Source: Agrococcus lahaulensis DSM 17612 (GTDB taxonomy: Bacteria; Actinomycetota; Actinomycetes; Actinomycetales; Microbacteriaceae). From it: DNA of 64,000 nt. Below the pieces are notes generated by a model that worked only from the letters and a program-made list of their open reading frames with translations, was not told the origin of the DNA and ran no database searches. The stretch spans positions 1 through 64,000 of the forward strand of contig NZ_AULD01000017.1 in assembly GCF_000425105.1 (NCBI RefSeq), read 5' to 3'. Position 1 is the stretch's first letter. Every line of letters starts with the position of its first letter. Position numbers and translations under genes: made by a program. This document shows, in pieces, positions 53,062 to 61,175 of the stretch.

Positions 53062-54423
53062 ATGCTCGAACGCGCTAGCGACGTGCTCGTCATCGGCGCC
53101 GGGGCCGCTGGCCTCAGCGCAGCGACGCGACTGGTCGAGGCCGGTCTGACGGTGACGGTGCTCGAGGCGCGCGACCGCGTCGGCGGCCGCACGTGGACGC
53201 GGGAGATCGACGGCGCCGTGCTCGAGATCGGCGGCCAGTGGGTCTCGCCCGATCAGGAGGCGCTCATCGAGACGCTCGATCGGCTCGGGCTCGAGACCTT
53301 CCCGCGCTACCGCGACGGCGAGAGCATCTACGTCGACCGCGAGGGGCAGCGCCACCGCTACACGGGCGAGATCTTCCCCGCGGGCGCCGAGACCGAGGCC
53401 GAGATCGAGCGCCTCATCGGCATCCTCGACGCGCTCGCGACCGAGGTCGGCGCGACCGCGCCCTGGGCGCACCCCCGGGCCGCCGAGTTCGACGCCATCT
53501 CGTGGCACCACTGGCTCCGCACCCAGTCCGACGACGAATCCGCGTGCGAGATCGTCTCGATCTACGTCGCCGAGGCGATGCTCACGAAGCCCGCGCACTC
53601 GTTCAGCCTGCTGCAGGCGCTGCTGATGGCGGCCTCGGCGGGCGGCTTCGCCAACCTCGTCGACGAGGACTTCATCCTCGACCGCCGCGTCGTCGGCGGC
53701 ATGCAGCAGGTCTCGCTGCGGCTCGCCGAGCAGCTGGGGGACTCCGTCGTCCTGAACGCGCCCGTGCGCCGGCTCGAGCACTCCGCCGACGGCGTCGTCG
53801 CGCACGCCGACGGCGGCGTGGTCGTCCGGGCGAAGCGCGCGGTCGTCGCGGTGCCGCCCAACCTCTACGCGCGCATCGACTTCCAGCCGCCGCTGCCGCG
53901 CCTGCACCAGCAGATGCACCAGCACGTCTCGCTCGGCCTCGTCATCAAGGTGCACGCCGTCTACGACTCGCCGTTCTGGCGCGAGGACGGCCTCTCCGGC
54001 ACGGTCTTCGCCCCGCACAGCCCCGTGCACGAGGTCTACGACAACACGAACCACGAGGACGAGAAGGGCACGCTCGTCGCCTTCATCTCCGACCTCAACG
54101 CGGATGCGTCGTTCCGGCTGGGACCGGAGGCGCAACGCGCTGCGATCCTCGAGCAGCTCGCGGCGTACTTCGGCCCGCGCGCGCTCGAGCCGGAGGTCTT
54201 CTACCTCTCGGACTGGGGTGCCGAGGAGTGGACGCGCGGCGCGTACGCCGCGAGCTTCGACATCGGCGGCCTCTCGCGCTACGGCGCGATGCAGCGCGAG
54301 CCGCTCGGCCCGCTGCACTGGGCCTGCAGCGACATCGCCGCCGAGGGCTACCAGCACGTCGACGGCGCGATCCGCCGCGGCTGGGGCGCGGCGGATGAGG
54401 TCATCCACGAGCTCGGCGCCTGA
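53062..54423 (+). CDS. FAD-dependent amine oxidase, putrescine-oxidase-like
   Basis: A 453-residue flavoenzyme. The FAD-binding motif is VLVIGAGAAGLSAATRLVEAG with the following Glu (VLEARDRVGGRTWT). GGQWVSPDQ and the C-terminal WACSDIAAEGYQHVDGAIRRGWGAA (flavin-contact region) match the monoamine oxidase group. EWTRGAYAASFDIGG resembles bacterial putrescine oxidases, which turn putrescine into 4-aminobutanal with H2O2. ATG 53062 has GAGGGAGG upstream. A putative TetR site lies 58 bp before it, and the APC permease gene follows after 25 bp. Confidence 0.88.
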   Translation: MLERASDVLVIGAGAAGLSAATRLVEAGLTVTVLEARDRVGGRTWTREIDGAVLEIGGQWVSPDQEALIETLDRLGLETFPRYRDGESIYVDREGQRHRYTGEIFPAGAETEAEIERLIGILDALATEVGATAPWAHPRAAEFDAISWHHWLRTQSDDESACEIVSIYVAEAMLTKPAHSFSLLQALLMAASAGGFANLVDEDFILDRRVVGGMQQVSLRLAEQLGDSVVLNAPVRRLEHSADGVVAHADGGVVVRAKRAVVAVPPNLYARIDFQPPLPRLHQQMHQHVSLGLVIKVHAVYDSPFWREDGLSGTVFAPHSPVHEVYDNTNHEDEKGTLVAFISDLNADASFRLGPEAQRAAILEQLAAYFGPRALEPEVFYLSDWGAEEWTRGAYAASFDIGGLSRYGAMQREPLGPLHWACSDIAAEGYQHVDGAIRRGWGAADEVIHELGA

Positions 54424-54448
54424 CCGAGCCAGAACCAGACAGGAGTCA

Positions 54449-55993
54449 ATGGTGACTGCAACACGCGCGGCCGACGCCGCCGTCTCGAACAAGGGGCTCG
54501 CGCCCGGCACCGTCGGGGTGCTCGGCGCCGTCGTGATCGGCGTCTCGACGATCGCGCCCGCCTACACCTTCACCGCGGCGATCGGCCCGACGGTGAGCGC
54601 CGTGGGCGTGCAGGTGCCCGCGATCATCCTGCTCGGCTTCGTGCCGATGCTGCTCGTGGCGTTCGGCTACCGCGAGCTCAACCGCGCGATGCCCGACGCC
54701 GGCACGTCGTTCACGTGGGCGACCCGCGCGTTCGGCCCCTACGTCGGCTGGATGGCCGGCTGGGGCCTCGTGATCGCGACCGTGCTCGTGCTCTCGAACC
54801 TCGCGGGCATCGCCGTCGACTTCCTCTACCTGCTGCTCGCGCAGATCACCGGCAACGAGTCGATCGCCGAGCTCGCGGCGAACCCGTTCATCAACGTCAT
54901 CACGTGCCTCGCCTTCATGGCCGCCGCGACCTTCATCTCCTACCGCGACATCGAGACCACGCAGCGCGTGCAGCTCGGCCTCGTCGCGTTCCAGGTGCTC
55001 GTGCTGCTCGTCTTCGGCATCACCGCGCTCGTCCGGGCGTCGTCGGGCGAGGCGATCGACCACACGCCGATCGACGCGTCGTGGTTCAACGTGCTGCAGG
55101 CGCCCTCGGTGAGCGCGGTCATCGCGGGCCTGTCGCTCTCGATCTTCATCTTCTGGGGCTGGGACGTCGTGCTGACGATGAACGAGGAGGCGGAGGACCC
55201 GGCGCGCACGCCCGGCCGCGCCGCCGCCCTCACGATCGTCGTCGTGCTCGGCCTCTACCTGCTGCTCGCCATCGCGCTGCTCGCCTTCGCCGGCAACGGC
55301 GAGACCGGGCTCGGCCTCGGCAACCCCGACATCCAGGACAACGTCCTCTTCTTCCTCTCCGACCCGATCATGGGGCCGCTCGGCTGGCTCATCTCGCTCG
55401 CCGTGCTGTCGTCGTCGGCCGCGTCGCTGCAGTCGACGGCGCTCTCGCCCGCCCGCACGCTCCTCGCGATGGGCCACTACGGCGCAGTGCCCGCGCGCTT
55501 CGCGACGGTGCACCCGCGCTACCGCACGCCCGGCTTCGCCGCCGTCGTCGCGGCGCTCGTCGCGAGCGGCTTCTACGCGGTCATGCGCTTCGTGAGCGAG
55601 AACGTGCTGTGGGACACCATCACCGCGCTGGGCATGATGGTCTGCTTCTACTACGGCCTCACCGCGCTCAGCGCCGTCTGGTACTTCCGGAAGACGGCGA
55701 CCTCGTCGGCCAAGGCCTTCCTCGTGCAGCTCCTGTGCCCGCTCATCGGCGGCGTCATGCTCGTCGTGCTCTTCGTGCAGACGCTGATCGACAGCCTCGA
55801 CCCGGCCTACGGCTCGGGCTCCGAGATCGGCGGCGTCGGCCTCGTCGGCATCCTCGGCATCGGCATGCTGCTGCTCGGCGTCGTGCTCATGCTCATCATG
55901 CGCAGGCTCCGTCCCGCGTTCTTCCGCGGCGAGGTGCTGCCCAAGGGCTTCAACAAGGGCGACCTCGACACGAAGGCGCTCTTCATCAAGTAG
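54449..55993 (+). CDS. APC-superfamily amino acid/polyamine permease
   Basis: A 514-residue transporter with about 12 helices. Helix 1 carries GVSTIAPAYTFTAAIGP, a broken-helix substrate-binding motif. IFIFWGWDVVLTMNEEAEDPARTPGRAA corresponds to helix 6 and the following loop. ATG 54449 has AGGAG 4 bases upstream. It is transcribed with the putrescine-oxidase-like gene and followed by a strong terminator, so polyamine (agmatine, putrescine) or related amine uptake is the natural inference; amino acids are also possible. Confidence 0.88.
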   Translation: MVTATRAADAAVSNKGLAPGTVGVLGAVVIGVSTIAPAYTFTAAIGPTVSAVGVQVPAIILLGFVPMLLVAFGYRELNRAMPDAGTSFTWATRAFGPYVGWMAGWGLVIATVLVLSNLAGIAVDFLYLLLAQITGNESIAELAANPFINVITCLAFMAAATFISYRDIETTQRVQLGLVAFQVLVLLVFGITALVRASSGEAIDHTPIDASWFNVLQAPSVSAVIAGLSLSIFIFWGWDVVLTMNEEAEDPARTPGRAAALTIVVVLGLYLLLAIALLAFAGNGETGLGLGNPDIQDNVLFFLSDPIMGPLGWLISLAVLSSSAASLQSTALSPARTLLAMGHYGAVPARFATVHPRYRTPGFAAVVAALVASGFYAVMRFVSENVLWDTITALGMMVCFYYGLTALSAVWYFRKTATSSAKAFLVQLLCPLIGGVMLVVLFVQTLIDSLDPAYGSGSEIGGVGLVGILGIGMLLLGVVLMLIMRRLRPAFFRGEVLPKGFNKGDLDTKALFIK

Positions 55994-56008
55994 CGGCGCC
56001 CACGACGA

Positions 56009-56054
56009 CGGATGCGTCCGGCCAGGTCCCCACGGACCGGGCCGGACGCATCCG
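56009..56054 (+). terminator. Long two-level hairpin terminator
   Basis: A 15-bp outer stem (CGGATGCGTCCGGCC with its exact complement) carries an inner GGTCC/GGACC hairpin. It starts 15 bp after the permease stop and ends the polyamine module. A T/C-rich tract (GTCTGTCTGCCTGCC) follows. Confidence 0.88.
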
Positions 56055-56068
56055 GTCTGTCTGCCTGC

Positions 56069-56947
56069 CTAGCCGGCGAGCGAGGGCGTGAGCGTGATGA
56101 CGTTCGCCCACGGATCCTCGAAGCGGAGGCTCCGCCCGTCGTCGGCGACCGCGACGCCCGCCGACGCGAGCCGCTCGCGCGCCGAGCCGAGGGCATCCGC
56201 GTCGGGCACCTGGATCTCAACCCGGCCGAGCCCGAGCGTGTCGGCGCGGCGGCCCGCGCCGCGCGAGTTCCACACGTTCATCGCCATGTGGTGGTGGTAG
56301 CCGCCCGCGCTCACGAAGAGCGCCGTGCTGCCGAGCGACGTGGTCTCGGCGAAGCCGAGCGCGTCGACGTAGAACGAGCGCGCGGTCGCGACGTCGCCGA
56401 CCTGGAGGTGCACGTGGCCGACCTTCGCGCCGACCGGCGCCGTCGCCGACTGCCCGAAGGAGCCGCGGTCGAGGTGCTCGTTGACGAAGCGGTTCGGGTC
56501 GATGAACTCGGTCGTCATGTAGACCTGGCCGTTCGACCAGCGCCACTGGTCGCGCGGCCGGTCGACGTAGAGCTCGACGCCGTTGCCGTCGGGGTCGGCG
56601 AAGTAGAACGCCTCCGAGACGTGGTGGTCGCCCGTGCCGGCGAACTGGATGCCGGGGATCTGCGTCATCCGCACGACCGCCGCCGCGAGCGCCGCGTGCG
56701 TCGGATAGAGGATCGCGGTGTGGAACAGGCCCGCGTCGGCAGGGTTCGGGCCGCGGAGGTCGGGCGCCTCCTCGAGCACGAGGATCGTGCGGTCGCCCAC
56801 GCCGAGCTCGACGACGCCGGGCCGCTCGGCGATGTGCTCGAGGCCGACACCGGCGGTGTACCAGTGCACGAGGCGAGCGAGCTTCGCGGTCTTGAGCATC
56901 ACCGGGCCCATGTCGGTGGCGTCAGGCAGCAGGTCGATGGTGTTCAT
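56069..56947 (-). CDS. Two-domain VOC-family protein (CatE-like extradiol dioxygenase type)
   Basis: A 292-residue protein with two vicinal-oxygen-chelate modules. The first has MLKTAKLARLVHWYTAGVGL, LFHTAILYP and EAFYFADPDGNGVELYVDRPRDQW. The second has VGHVHLQVGDVATARSFYVDALGF and YHHHMAMNVWNSRG. Metal ligands are plausibly the His in FHTA, VHL and HHHMA plus a Glu. It resembles Bacillus CatE (catechol 2,3-dioxygenase), but many relatives have other or unknown substrates. ATG 56947 has GGAGGAA upstream. It is divergent from the cyclodeaminase-like gene. Confidence 0.85.
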   Translation of the reverse strand: MNTIDLLPDATDMGPVMLKTAKLARLVHWYTAGVGLEHIAERPGVVELGVGDRTILVLEEAPDLRGPNPADAGLFHTAILYPTHAALAAAVVRMTQIPGIQFAGTGDHHVSEAFYFADPDGNGVELYVDRPRDQWRWSNGQVYMTTEFIDPNRFVNEHLDRGSFGQSATAPVGAKVGHVHLQVGDVATARSFYVDALGFAETTSLGSTALFVSAGGYHHHMAMNVWNSRGAGRRADTLGLGRVEIQVPDADALGSARERLASAGVAVADDGRSLRFEDPWANVITLTPSLAG

Positions 56948-57030
56948 GGGTTCCTCCACGGGAGGCAACGCCGCTCGGCGCCGGGCATTCCTGGCGACCG
57001 CTCGGGCGGCGCCGGGTAGGGTCGCGCTCC

Positions 57031-57567
57031 ATGGGCGAGAGCGTGTGGACCGACCGTGCCGACGAGCTGCTGCTGCGCACCGCGTCGGCCGAGCCGACCC
57101 CCGGCAGCGGCGTGGCCGCCGCGGTCGCGGGCGCCTTCGGCATCGCGCTCGTGCTCAAGGCGCTCACGATCACCGACGACGACGGATGCGCTGCGGTGCG
57201 CGCCAGGGGAGAGGCGCTCGTCGAGCGCGTGGTGGCGTCGGCCGACGCGGACGCCCGGGCGTTCGCCGAGGTGATCGACGCGGACGGCGATGCGGACGCC
57301 GAGCGGGCGCTCGCCCGGGCCGCCGCGGTGCCGCTCGAGCTCGCCGCCGCGCTCGTCGACGCGCTCGCGCTCGCGCGGGAGACCGAGCCGATCGTCAAGC
57401 CGACGCTCGAGAGCGATGTGCAGGGCGGGGCCGACCTCGTGCGCGGCGCCGCGACGGTCGCGCTGCGAGCGGCCGAGCTCAACGTCGCGTCGCTCGAGGA
57501 GCGGGGCGCCGAGTCTGCCCCCGCGCTGCGGGAGCGCCTCGACGCGCTTACAACCGTTCTTGGCTGA
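57031..57567 (+). CDS. Cyclodeaminase/cyclohydrolase (FTCD_C)-family protein
   Basis: A 178-residue four-to-five-helix bundle of the formiminotetrahydrofolate cyclodeaminase/methenyl-THF cyclohydrolase family. LLLRTASAEPTPGSGVAAAVAGAFG is the folate-site start, and ETEPIVKPTLESDVQGGADLVRGA is the second conserved stretch. The enzyme would release ammonia or water from a folate adduct. No formiminotransferase domain or histidine-degradation gene is next to it. ATG 57031 lies 8 nt after TAGGGT, a very short or leaderless 5' end. Confidence 0.88.
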   Translation: MGESVWTDRADELLLRTASAEPTPGSGVAAAVAGAFGIALVLKALTITDDDGCAAVRARGEALVERVVASADADARAFAEVIDADGDADAERALARAAAVPLELAAALVDALALARETEPIVKPTLESDVQGGADLVRGAATVALRAAELNVASLEERGAESAPALRERLDALTTVLG

Positions 57568-57573
57568 AACGGG

Positions 57574-57957
57574 CTATCTGCGTGCGGAGTGGTGAACGCG
57601 ACCTTGTTGCGACACCGGGCCCTCGTCGAGCGCCGCTAGATAGTAGGCGACGGCGTCCCGCACAAATTCACTGCGATTCTTGCCTAGGCCGTGAGCATGG
57701 TCGTCCACAATCTGCGTAAGCCGAGATGGTGCCTTCACTTTCCAAGTGTCGGTGGACGTCTCGCTGTCATCTAGTCTTCGGCGACCGCGCCTAACTCCGG
57801 AGAGTAGTTCCTCTACCGACGCGACTCCAGACGCTGTGAGAAGCATCTGCCGGGTCGCCTCGCGACTTTGTTCGCCGCGGTGGACCTCCCCGATGGAGAC
57901 GAGTTCGCCCCGCTCTGCCTGCGCGGCAAGGGCTTCGTAGTAGTCGATGCTCTTCAT
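57574..57957 (-). CDS. Ribbon-helix-helix-like antitoxin (putative)
   Basis: A 127-residue protein. The first 70 residues are helical and acidic (MKSIDYYEALAAQAERGELV). The C-terminal part, APSRLTQIVDDHAHGLGKNR followed by SEFVRDAVAYYLAAL (about 76-110), resembles a CopG/Arc-type ribbon-helix-helix DNA-binding unit. It is probably the antitoxin of the gene just upstream. ATG 57957 has AGAAGAG upstream; GTG 58029, overlapping the upstream stop, would add 24 residues. GC content and codon use are clearly lower than in neighbours, suggesting transfer. It ends 6 bp from the convergent cyclodeaminase-like gene. Confidence 0.65.
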   Translation of the reverse strand: MKSIDYYEALAAQAERGELVSIGEVHRGEQSREATRQMLLTASGVASVEELLSGVRRGRRRLDDSETSTDTWKVKAPSRLTQIVDDHAHGLGKNRSEFVRDAVAYYLAALDEGPVSQQGRVHHSARR

Positions 57958-58025
57958 GGTTACTCTTCTGATCCCTTCCGGACCCGGATATGCGCCGAGC
58001 CGGTCTCGCCAGGTTTCCCTGACCT

Positions 58026-58289
58026 TCACGCCCCGTCCGGGGCAAGCAAGTGTCGGTAGATGTCCGACAGTGGCATCGCGTGGAAGATCACGACGTCTGA
58101 TCCATCCATGGTCGCGATGACCTCGATGTACCGATCAGTCTGCGCGTGAGGGTGACCGACGAACACCTTCACCGTGCGCGCATCCCTCCCTCTCTGATCA
58201 ACCTGTCCTTCGTGGTTCAGCATCGCGTAGATGGCGTCGACCTCGGGAATCCCATGCTTTGCGGCACTGGCGGTGTAGTGGATCCCCAT
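58026..58289 (-). CDS. Small toxin-like protein of a toxin-antitoxin pair (putative)
   Basis: An 87-residue basic/His-rich protein: MGIHYTASAAKHGIPEVDAI, then VKVFVGHPHAQTDRYIEVIA and DVVIFHAMPLSDIYRHLL. The layout (short, toxin first, RHH-type partner after) and the pattern VGHPH...RYIEVI...IFHAMP recall small toxins paired with RHH proteins in Microbacteriaceae. The fold is not certain, and a RelE/BrnT-like RNase is only a guess. It has its own promoter and a leaderless-looking ATG. Lower GC than the surroundings. Confidence 0.6.
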   Translation of the reverse strand: MGIHYTASAAKHGIPEVDAIYAMLNHEGQVDQRGRDARTVKVFVGHPHAQTDRYIEVIATMDGSDVVIFHAMPLSDIYRHLLAPDGA

Positions 58290-58295
58290 GAGACC

Positions 58296-58324
58296 AGCAT
58301 CGCATCAAAATAGGGCCACGTCAA
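58296..58324 (-). promoter_or_regulatory. Promoter of the toxin-antitoxin pair
   Basis: On the minus strand: TTGACG (58324-58319), a 17-bp spacer, GATGCT (58301-58296), then 6 nt to ATG 58289. A GGGCC...GGCCC inverted repeat (58313-58332) overlaps the -35 and could be the binding site of the RHH partner. Confidence 0.65.
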
Positions 58325-58372
58325 TGGGGCCCCGAATGCCCGCCCTCGCGCGGAGGTTCGCGTTGGGTTCCG

Positions 58373-58846
58373 TCAGCGCGCCTGCAGATCCCGCTCGAGC
58401 ACGGGCGCGAGCCGGAACGGGATGAGCTCACCCATCGACAGCCACGTCTCGGTGCGCTCGACCCCGTCGCACGCGAGCACGAGCTTGTTGATGCGGTAGA
58501 GGTCCTCCGCGTCGCGGCACACCGCGCGCACGAGCACGTCGGCCTGGCCGGAGAGTCCGAACGCCTGCACGACCTCGGGGATCCGCCGCAGCTGCTCGAC
58601 GACCTCGTCGATGCGCGGCTGGTCGACGTGCGTCGCCATGAAGACCGTGAGCGGGTAGCCGAGCGCCGCCGCGTGGAACCTGCGGTCGAAGCCCTGTAGC
58701 GCATCCGACGCCTCGAGCGCCGCCACCCGGTTCTGCACCGTGTTGCGCGCGAGGCCGAGCTGCTCGGCGATCGCGGCGTTCGTGATCCGCGGGTGCCGCG
58801 TGAGCTCGAGCAGGATCCGGCGGTCGGTGTCATCGACGATGCGCAT
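58373..58846 (-). CDS. Lrp/AsnC-family regulator
   Basis: A 157-residue regulator. The N-terminal helix-turn-helix is MRIVDDTDRRILLELTRHPR and ITNAAIAEQLGLARNTVQNR. A RAM/AsnC ligand domain follows (FMATHVDQPRIDEVVEQLR, AFGLSGQADVLVRAVC), which normally binds an amino acid and builds octamers. It is divergent from the branched-chain oxoacid dehydrogenase operon, a BkdR-like position, so it probably controls that operon in response to a branched-chain amino acid. The start ATG lies 7 nt after TAGATT, and an 18-bp palindrome covers this -10. Confidence 0.9.
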   Translation of the reverse strand: MRIVDDTDRRILLELTRHPRITNAAIAEQLGLARNTVQNRVAALEASDALQGFDRRFHAAALGYPLTVFMATHVDQPRIDEVVEQLRRIPEVVQAFGLSGQADVLVRAVCRDAEDLYRINKLVLACDGVERTETWLSMGELIPFRLAPVLERDLQAR

Positions 58847-58847
58847 G

Positions 58848-58865
58848 CTGCGCAATCTAGCGCAG
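58848..58865. promoter_or_regulatory. Candidate Lrp/AsnC operator
   Basis: CTGCGCAATCTAGCGCAG is an 18-bp palindrome with CTGCGC/GCGCAG arms. It covers the -10 (TAGATT on the minus strand) of the regulator gene. A related half site, GATTGCGCGG, lies near 58913, closer to the operon, as expected for multimeric Lrp binding. Confidence 0.55.
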
Positions 58866-59022
58866 CCGTCGTACCCATGGAATGCGCGCTCCGCGCAGCG
58901 TGCGTGTCGCAGATTGCGCGGAGTGACTTCCGGCGGTACGGTCTCTCCACGATCGACGAGGCGCACCAGCCTGGCCGATCCGACCGGCGCCCGCGAGGCG
59001 CTTCGAACAAGGAGGTTCGCTC

Positions 59023-60147
59023 GTGTCGATCACCGTGCCCGCTCCCGACCCCGCGCTCGCCGCCGGCCTCGACTGCCCGCTGCGCGTCCTCGACCTCGAC
59101 GGCACTCGCCTGCACGACCCGCTGCTCGACGCCCACCTCGGCGACATCGACGAGTCGGCGCTCGCCGACCTGTACCTCGACATGGTGCGCGTGCGCCGCC
59201 TCGACACCGAGGCGTTCGCGCTCACCCGCCAGGGCCACCTCGTGCTGTGGCCGCCGCTGCTCGGCCAGGAGGCCGCGCAGGTCGGCGCCGCCCGCTCGCT
59301 CGAGCAGCGCGACTGGGTCTTCGGCTCCTACCGCGAGCACGGCTTCGCGCTGCTGCGGGGCGCCGACATGGCCGAGTTCGCGCGCATCTGGAAGGCCTAC
59401 GCGCACGGCGGCTGGGACCCGCACGAGATCAACATGGCCCCGTCGCAGATCATCATCGGCGCGCAGAGCCTGCACGGCGTCGGCTACGCGATGGCGGCGA
59501 AGATGGATGGGTCCGACGAGGTCGCGCTCACCGCGTTCGGCGACGGCGCCACGAGCGAGGGCGACGTCAACGAGGCGCTCGTGTGGGCCTCCGCGTTCCA
59601 GGCGCCCGTCGTGTTCCTCTGCCAGAACAACCAGTACGCGATCTCGGAGCCCGTCGCCGTGCAGTCGGGTGGCCTGCCGCTCGCGCTGCGCCCGACCGGC
59701 TTCGGCATCCCCTCGATGCGCGTCGACGGCAACGACGTGCTCGCGATGCTCGCCGCGGGCCGCATCGCCGTCGAGCGCGCCCGCTCGGGCGGCGGCCCGA
59801 CCTTCATCGAGGCCGTCACCTACCGCCGCGGCCCCCACACGACGACCGACGACCCGAAGCGCTACCGCGACGAGGCGGAGGTGGAGGCGTGGGTCGCGAA
59901 GGACCCGATCGACCGCGTCGAGCGCGCGCTCGAGCGCATGGGCGTCGACATGGACCCCGTGCGCGCCGAGGCGAAGGTGCGCGCCGACCGGCTCGCGAAG
60001 GAGTTCCGCGCCGCCGCGGAGCACGCCGAGCCGCCCGCCGCCGAGGAGATCTTCGACAACGTCTACGCGCAGCCGAGCCGCCGGCTCGAGCGCCAGCGCG
60101 CCGAGCACCTCGCGTTCGTCGCGAGCCTCGCGGAGGAGAGCAAGTGA
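59023..60147 (+). CDS. Branched-chain 2-oxoacid dehydrogenase (or pyruvate dehydrogenase-type) E1 alpha subunit
   Basis: A 374-residue thiamine-diphosphate enzyme subunit that decarboxylates 2-oxoacids and acylates E2. The ThDP/Mg motif is GDGATSEGDVNEALVWASAF (from G173), ending in NNQYAIS. YREHGFALLRG and RRGPHTTTDDPKRYR (phosphorylation-loop region) are typical of E1 alpha. GTG 59023 has GGAGG upstream. It is coupled to E1 beta (GTGA overlap) and then E2. The neighbouring Lrp regulator and the acyl-CoA carboxylase gene favour a branched-chain rather than pyruvate substrate. Confidence 0.9.
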   Translation: MSITVPAPDPALAAGLDCPLRVLDLDGTRLHDPLLDAHLGDIDESALADLYLDMVRVRRLDTEAFALTRQGHLVLWPPLLGQEAAQVGAARSLEQRDWVFGSYREHGFALLRGADMAEFARIWKAYAHGGWDPHEINMAPSQIIIGAQSLHGVGYAMAAKMDGSDEVALTAFGDGATSEGDVNEALVWASAFQAPVVFLCQNNQYAISEPVAVQSGGLPLALRPTGFGIPSMRVDGNDVLAMLAAGRIAVERARSGGGPTFIEAVTYRRGPHTTTDDPKRYRDEAEVEAWVAKDPIDRVERALERMGVDMDPVRAEAKVRADRLAKEFRAAAEHAEPPAAEEIFDNVYAQPSRRLERQRAEHLAFVASLAEESK

Positions 60148-61175
60148 CCGAGACGCTCACGCTCGCGAAGGCCGTCAACGCGGCCCTCGCCGACGCCCTC
60201 GAGGGCGACGACCGGGTGCTGCTCATGGGCGAGGACATCGGCCAGCTCGGCGGCGTCTTCCGCGTCACCGACGGCCTGCAGGCGCGGTTCGGCGCCGAGC
60301 GCGTCATCGACTCGCCGCTCGCCGAGTCGGCCATCATCGGCACGGCGATCGGCATGAGCTACCGCGGGTTCCGCGTCGTGACCGAGATCCAGTTCGACGG
60401 CTTCATCTACCCCGCCTTCGACCAGATCGTCGCGCAGGTCGCGAAGCTCCGCTACCGCTCGCGCGGCCGCGTCTCGATGCCGCTCACCATCCGCGTGCCC
60501 TACGGCGGCGCGATCGGCTCGGTCGAGCACCACTCCGAGAGCCCCGAGTCGTACTTCGCCCACACCGCGGGGCTCCGCGTCGTGACCGCGTCGACGCCGC
60601 AGGAGGCGTACTCGACGCTCCGCGCCGCGATCGCGAGCGACGACCCCGTGCTGTTCTTCGAGCCGAAGGGCAAGTACTACACGAAGGGCGAGGTCGACCG
60701 CTCCATCGTCCGCGACCTCGAGACGGCGAACGTCGTCGCGAGCGGCCGCGACGTGACGATCGCCGCCTACGGCCCGACGGTCGAGACGGCGCTCCGCGCC
60801 GCGATCGCCGCCGCCGACGAGGGCATCGAGGTCGAGGTCATCGACCTCCGCTCGATCTCGCCGCTCGACGTCGACACCGTCGTCGAGTCGGTGCAGCGCA
60901 CGGGCCGGCTCGTCGTCACGCACGAGGCGCCCGCAGAGGCATCCGTCTCCTCCGAGCTCATCACCTCGGTCGTCGAGCGCGCCTTCTCGAGCCTCGAGGC
61001 GCCGCCCGAGCGCGTCACCGGCTACGACACGCCCTACCCGCCGTCGGCCGTCGAGCACGACTACCTGCCGAGCCTCGACCGGCTGCTCGACGCGGTCGAC
61101 CGCACCCTCGGCCGCCGCAACTCGCGCACCGACCTCGACTACGCATCCGTCACCGCACTGGGGGCCGCCCGATGA
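60144..61175 (+). CDS. Branched-chain 2-oxoacid dehydrogenase E1 beta subunit
   Basis: A 343-residue transketolase-like beta subunit that completes the E1 active site. LLMGEDIGQLGGVFRVTDGL, DSPLAESAIIGTAIGMSYRG, VPYGGAIGSVEHHSESPESYFAH and VEVIDLRSISPLDVDTV are E1-beta signatures. GTG 60144 overlaps the E1 alpha stop, and the stop overlaps the E2 ATG (ATGA), so the three subunits are translated in a coupled way for balanced amounts. Confidence 0.93.
   Translation: MTETLTLAKAVNAALADALEGDDRVLLMGEDIGQLGGVFRVTDGLQARFGAERVIDSPLAESAIIGTAIGMSYRGFRVVTEIQFDGFIYPAFDQIVAQVAKLRYRSRGRVSMPLTIRVPYGGAIGSVEHHSESPESYFAHTAGLRVVTASTPQEAYSTLRAAIASDDPVLFFEPKGKYYTKGEVDRSIVRDLETANVVASGRDVTIAAYGPTVETALRAAIAAADEGIEVEVIDLRSISPLDVDTVVESVQRTGRLVVTHEAPAEASVSSELITSVVERAFSSLEAPPERVTGYDTPYPPSAVEHDYLPSLDRLLDAVDRTLGRRNSRTDLDYASVTALGAAR

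Noticed and set aside
58793-60143. Long plus-strand frame that appears to join upstream sequence to E1 beta or E2
   Set aside because: It reads E1 alpha and E1 beta in the wrong frame and only becomes E2 after 61172; the true starts are GTG 59023, GTG 60144 and ATG 61172.
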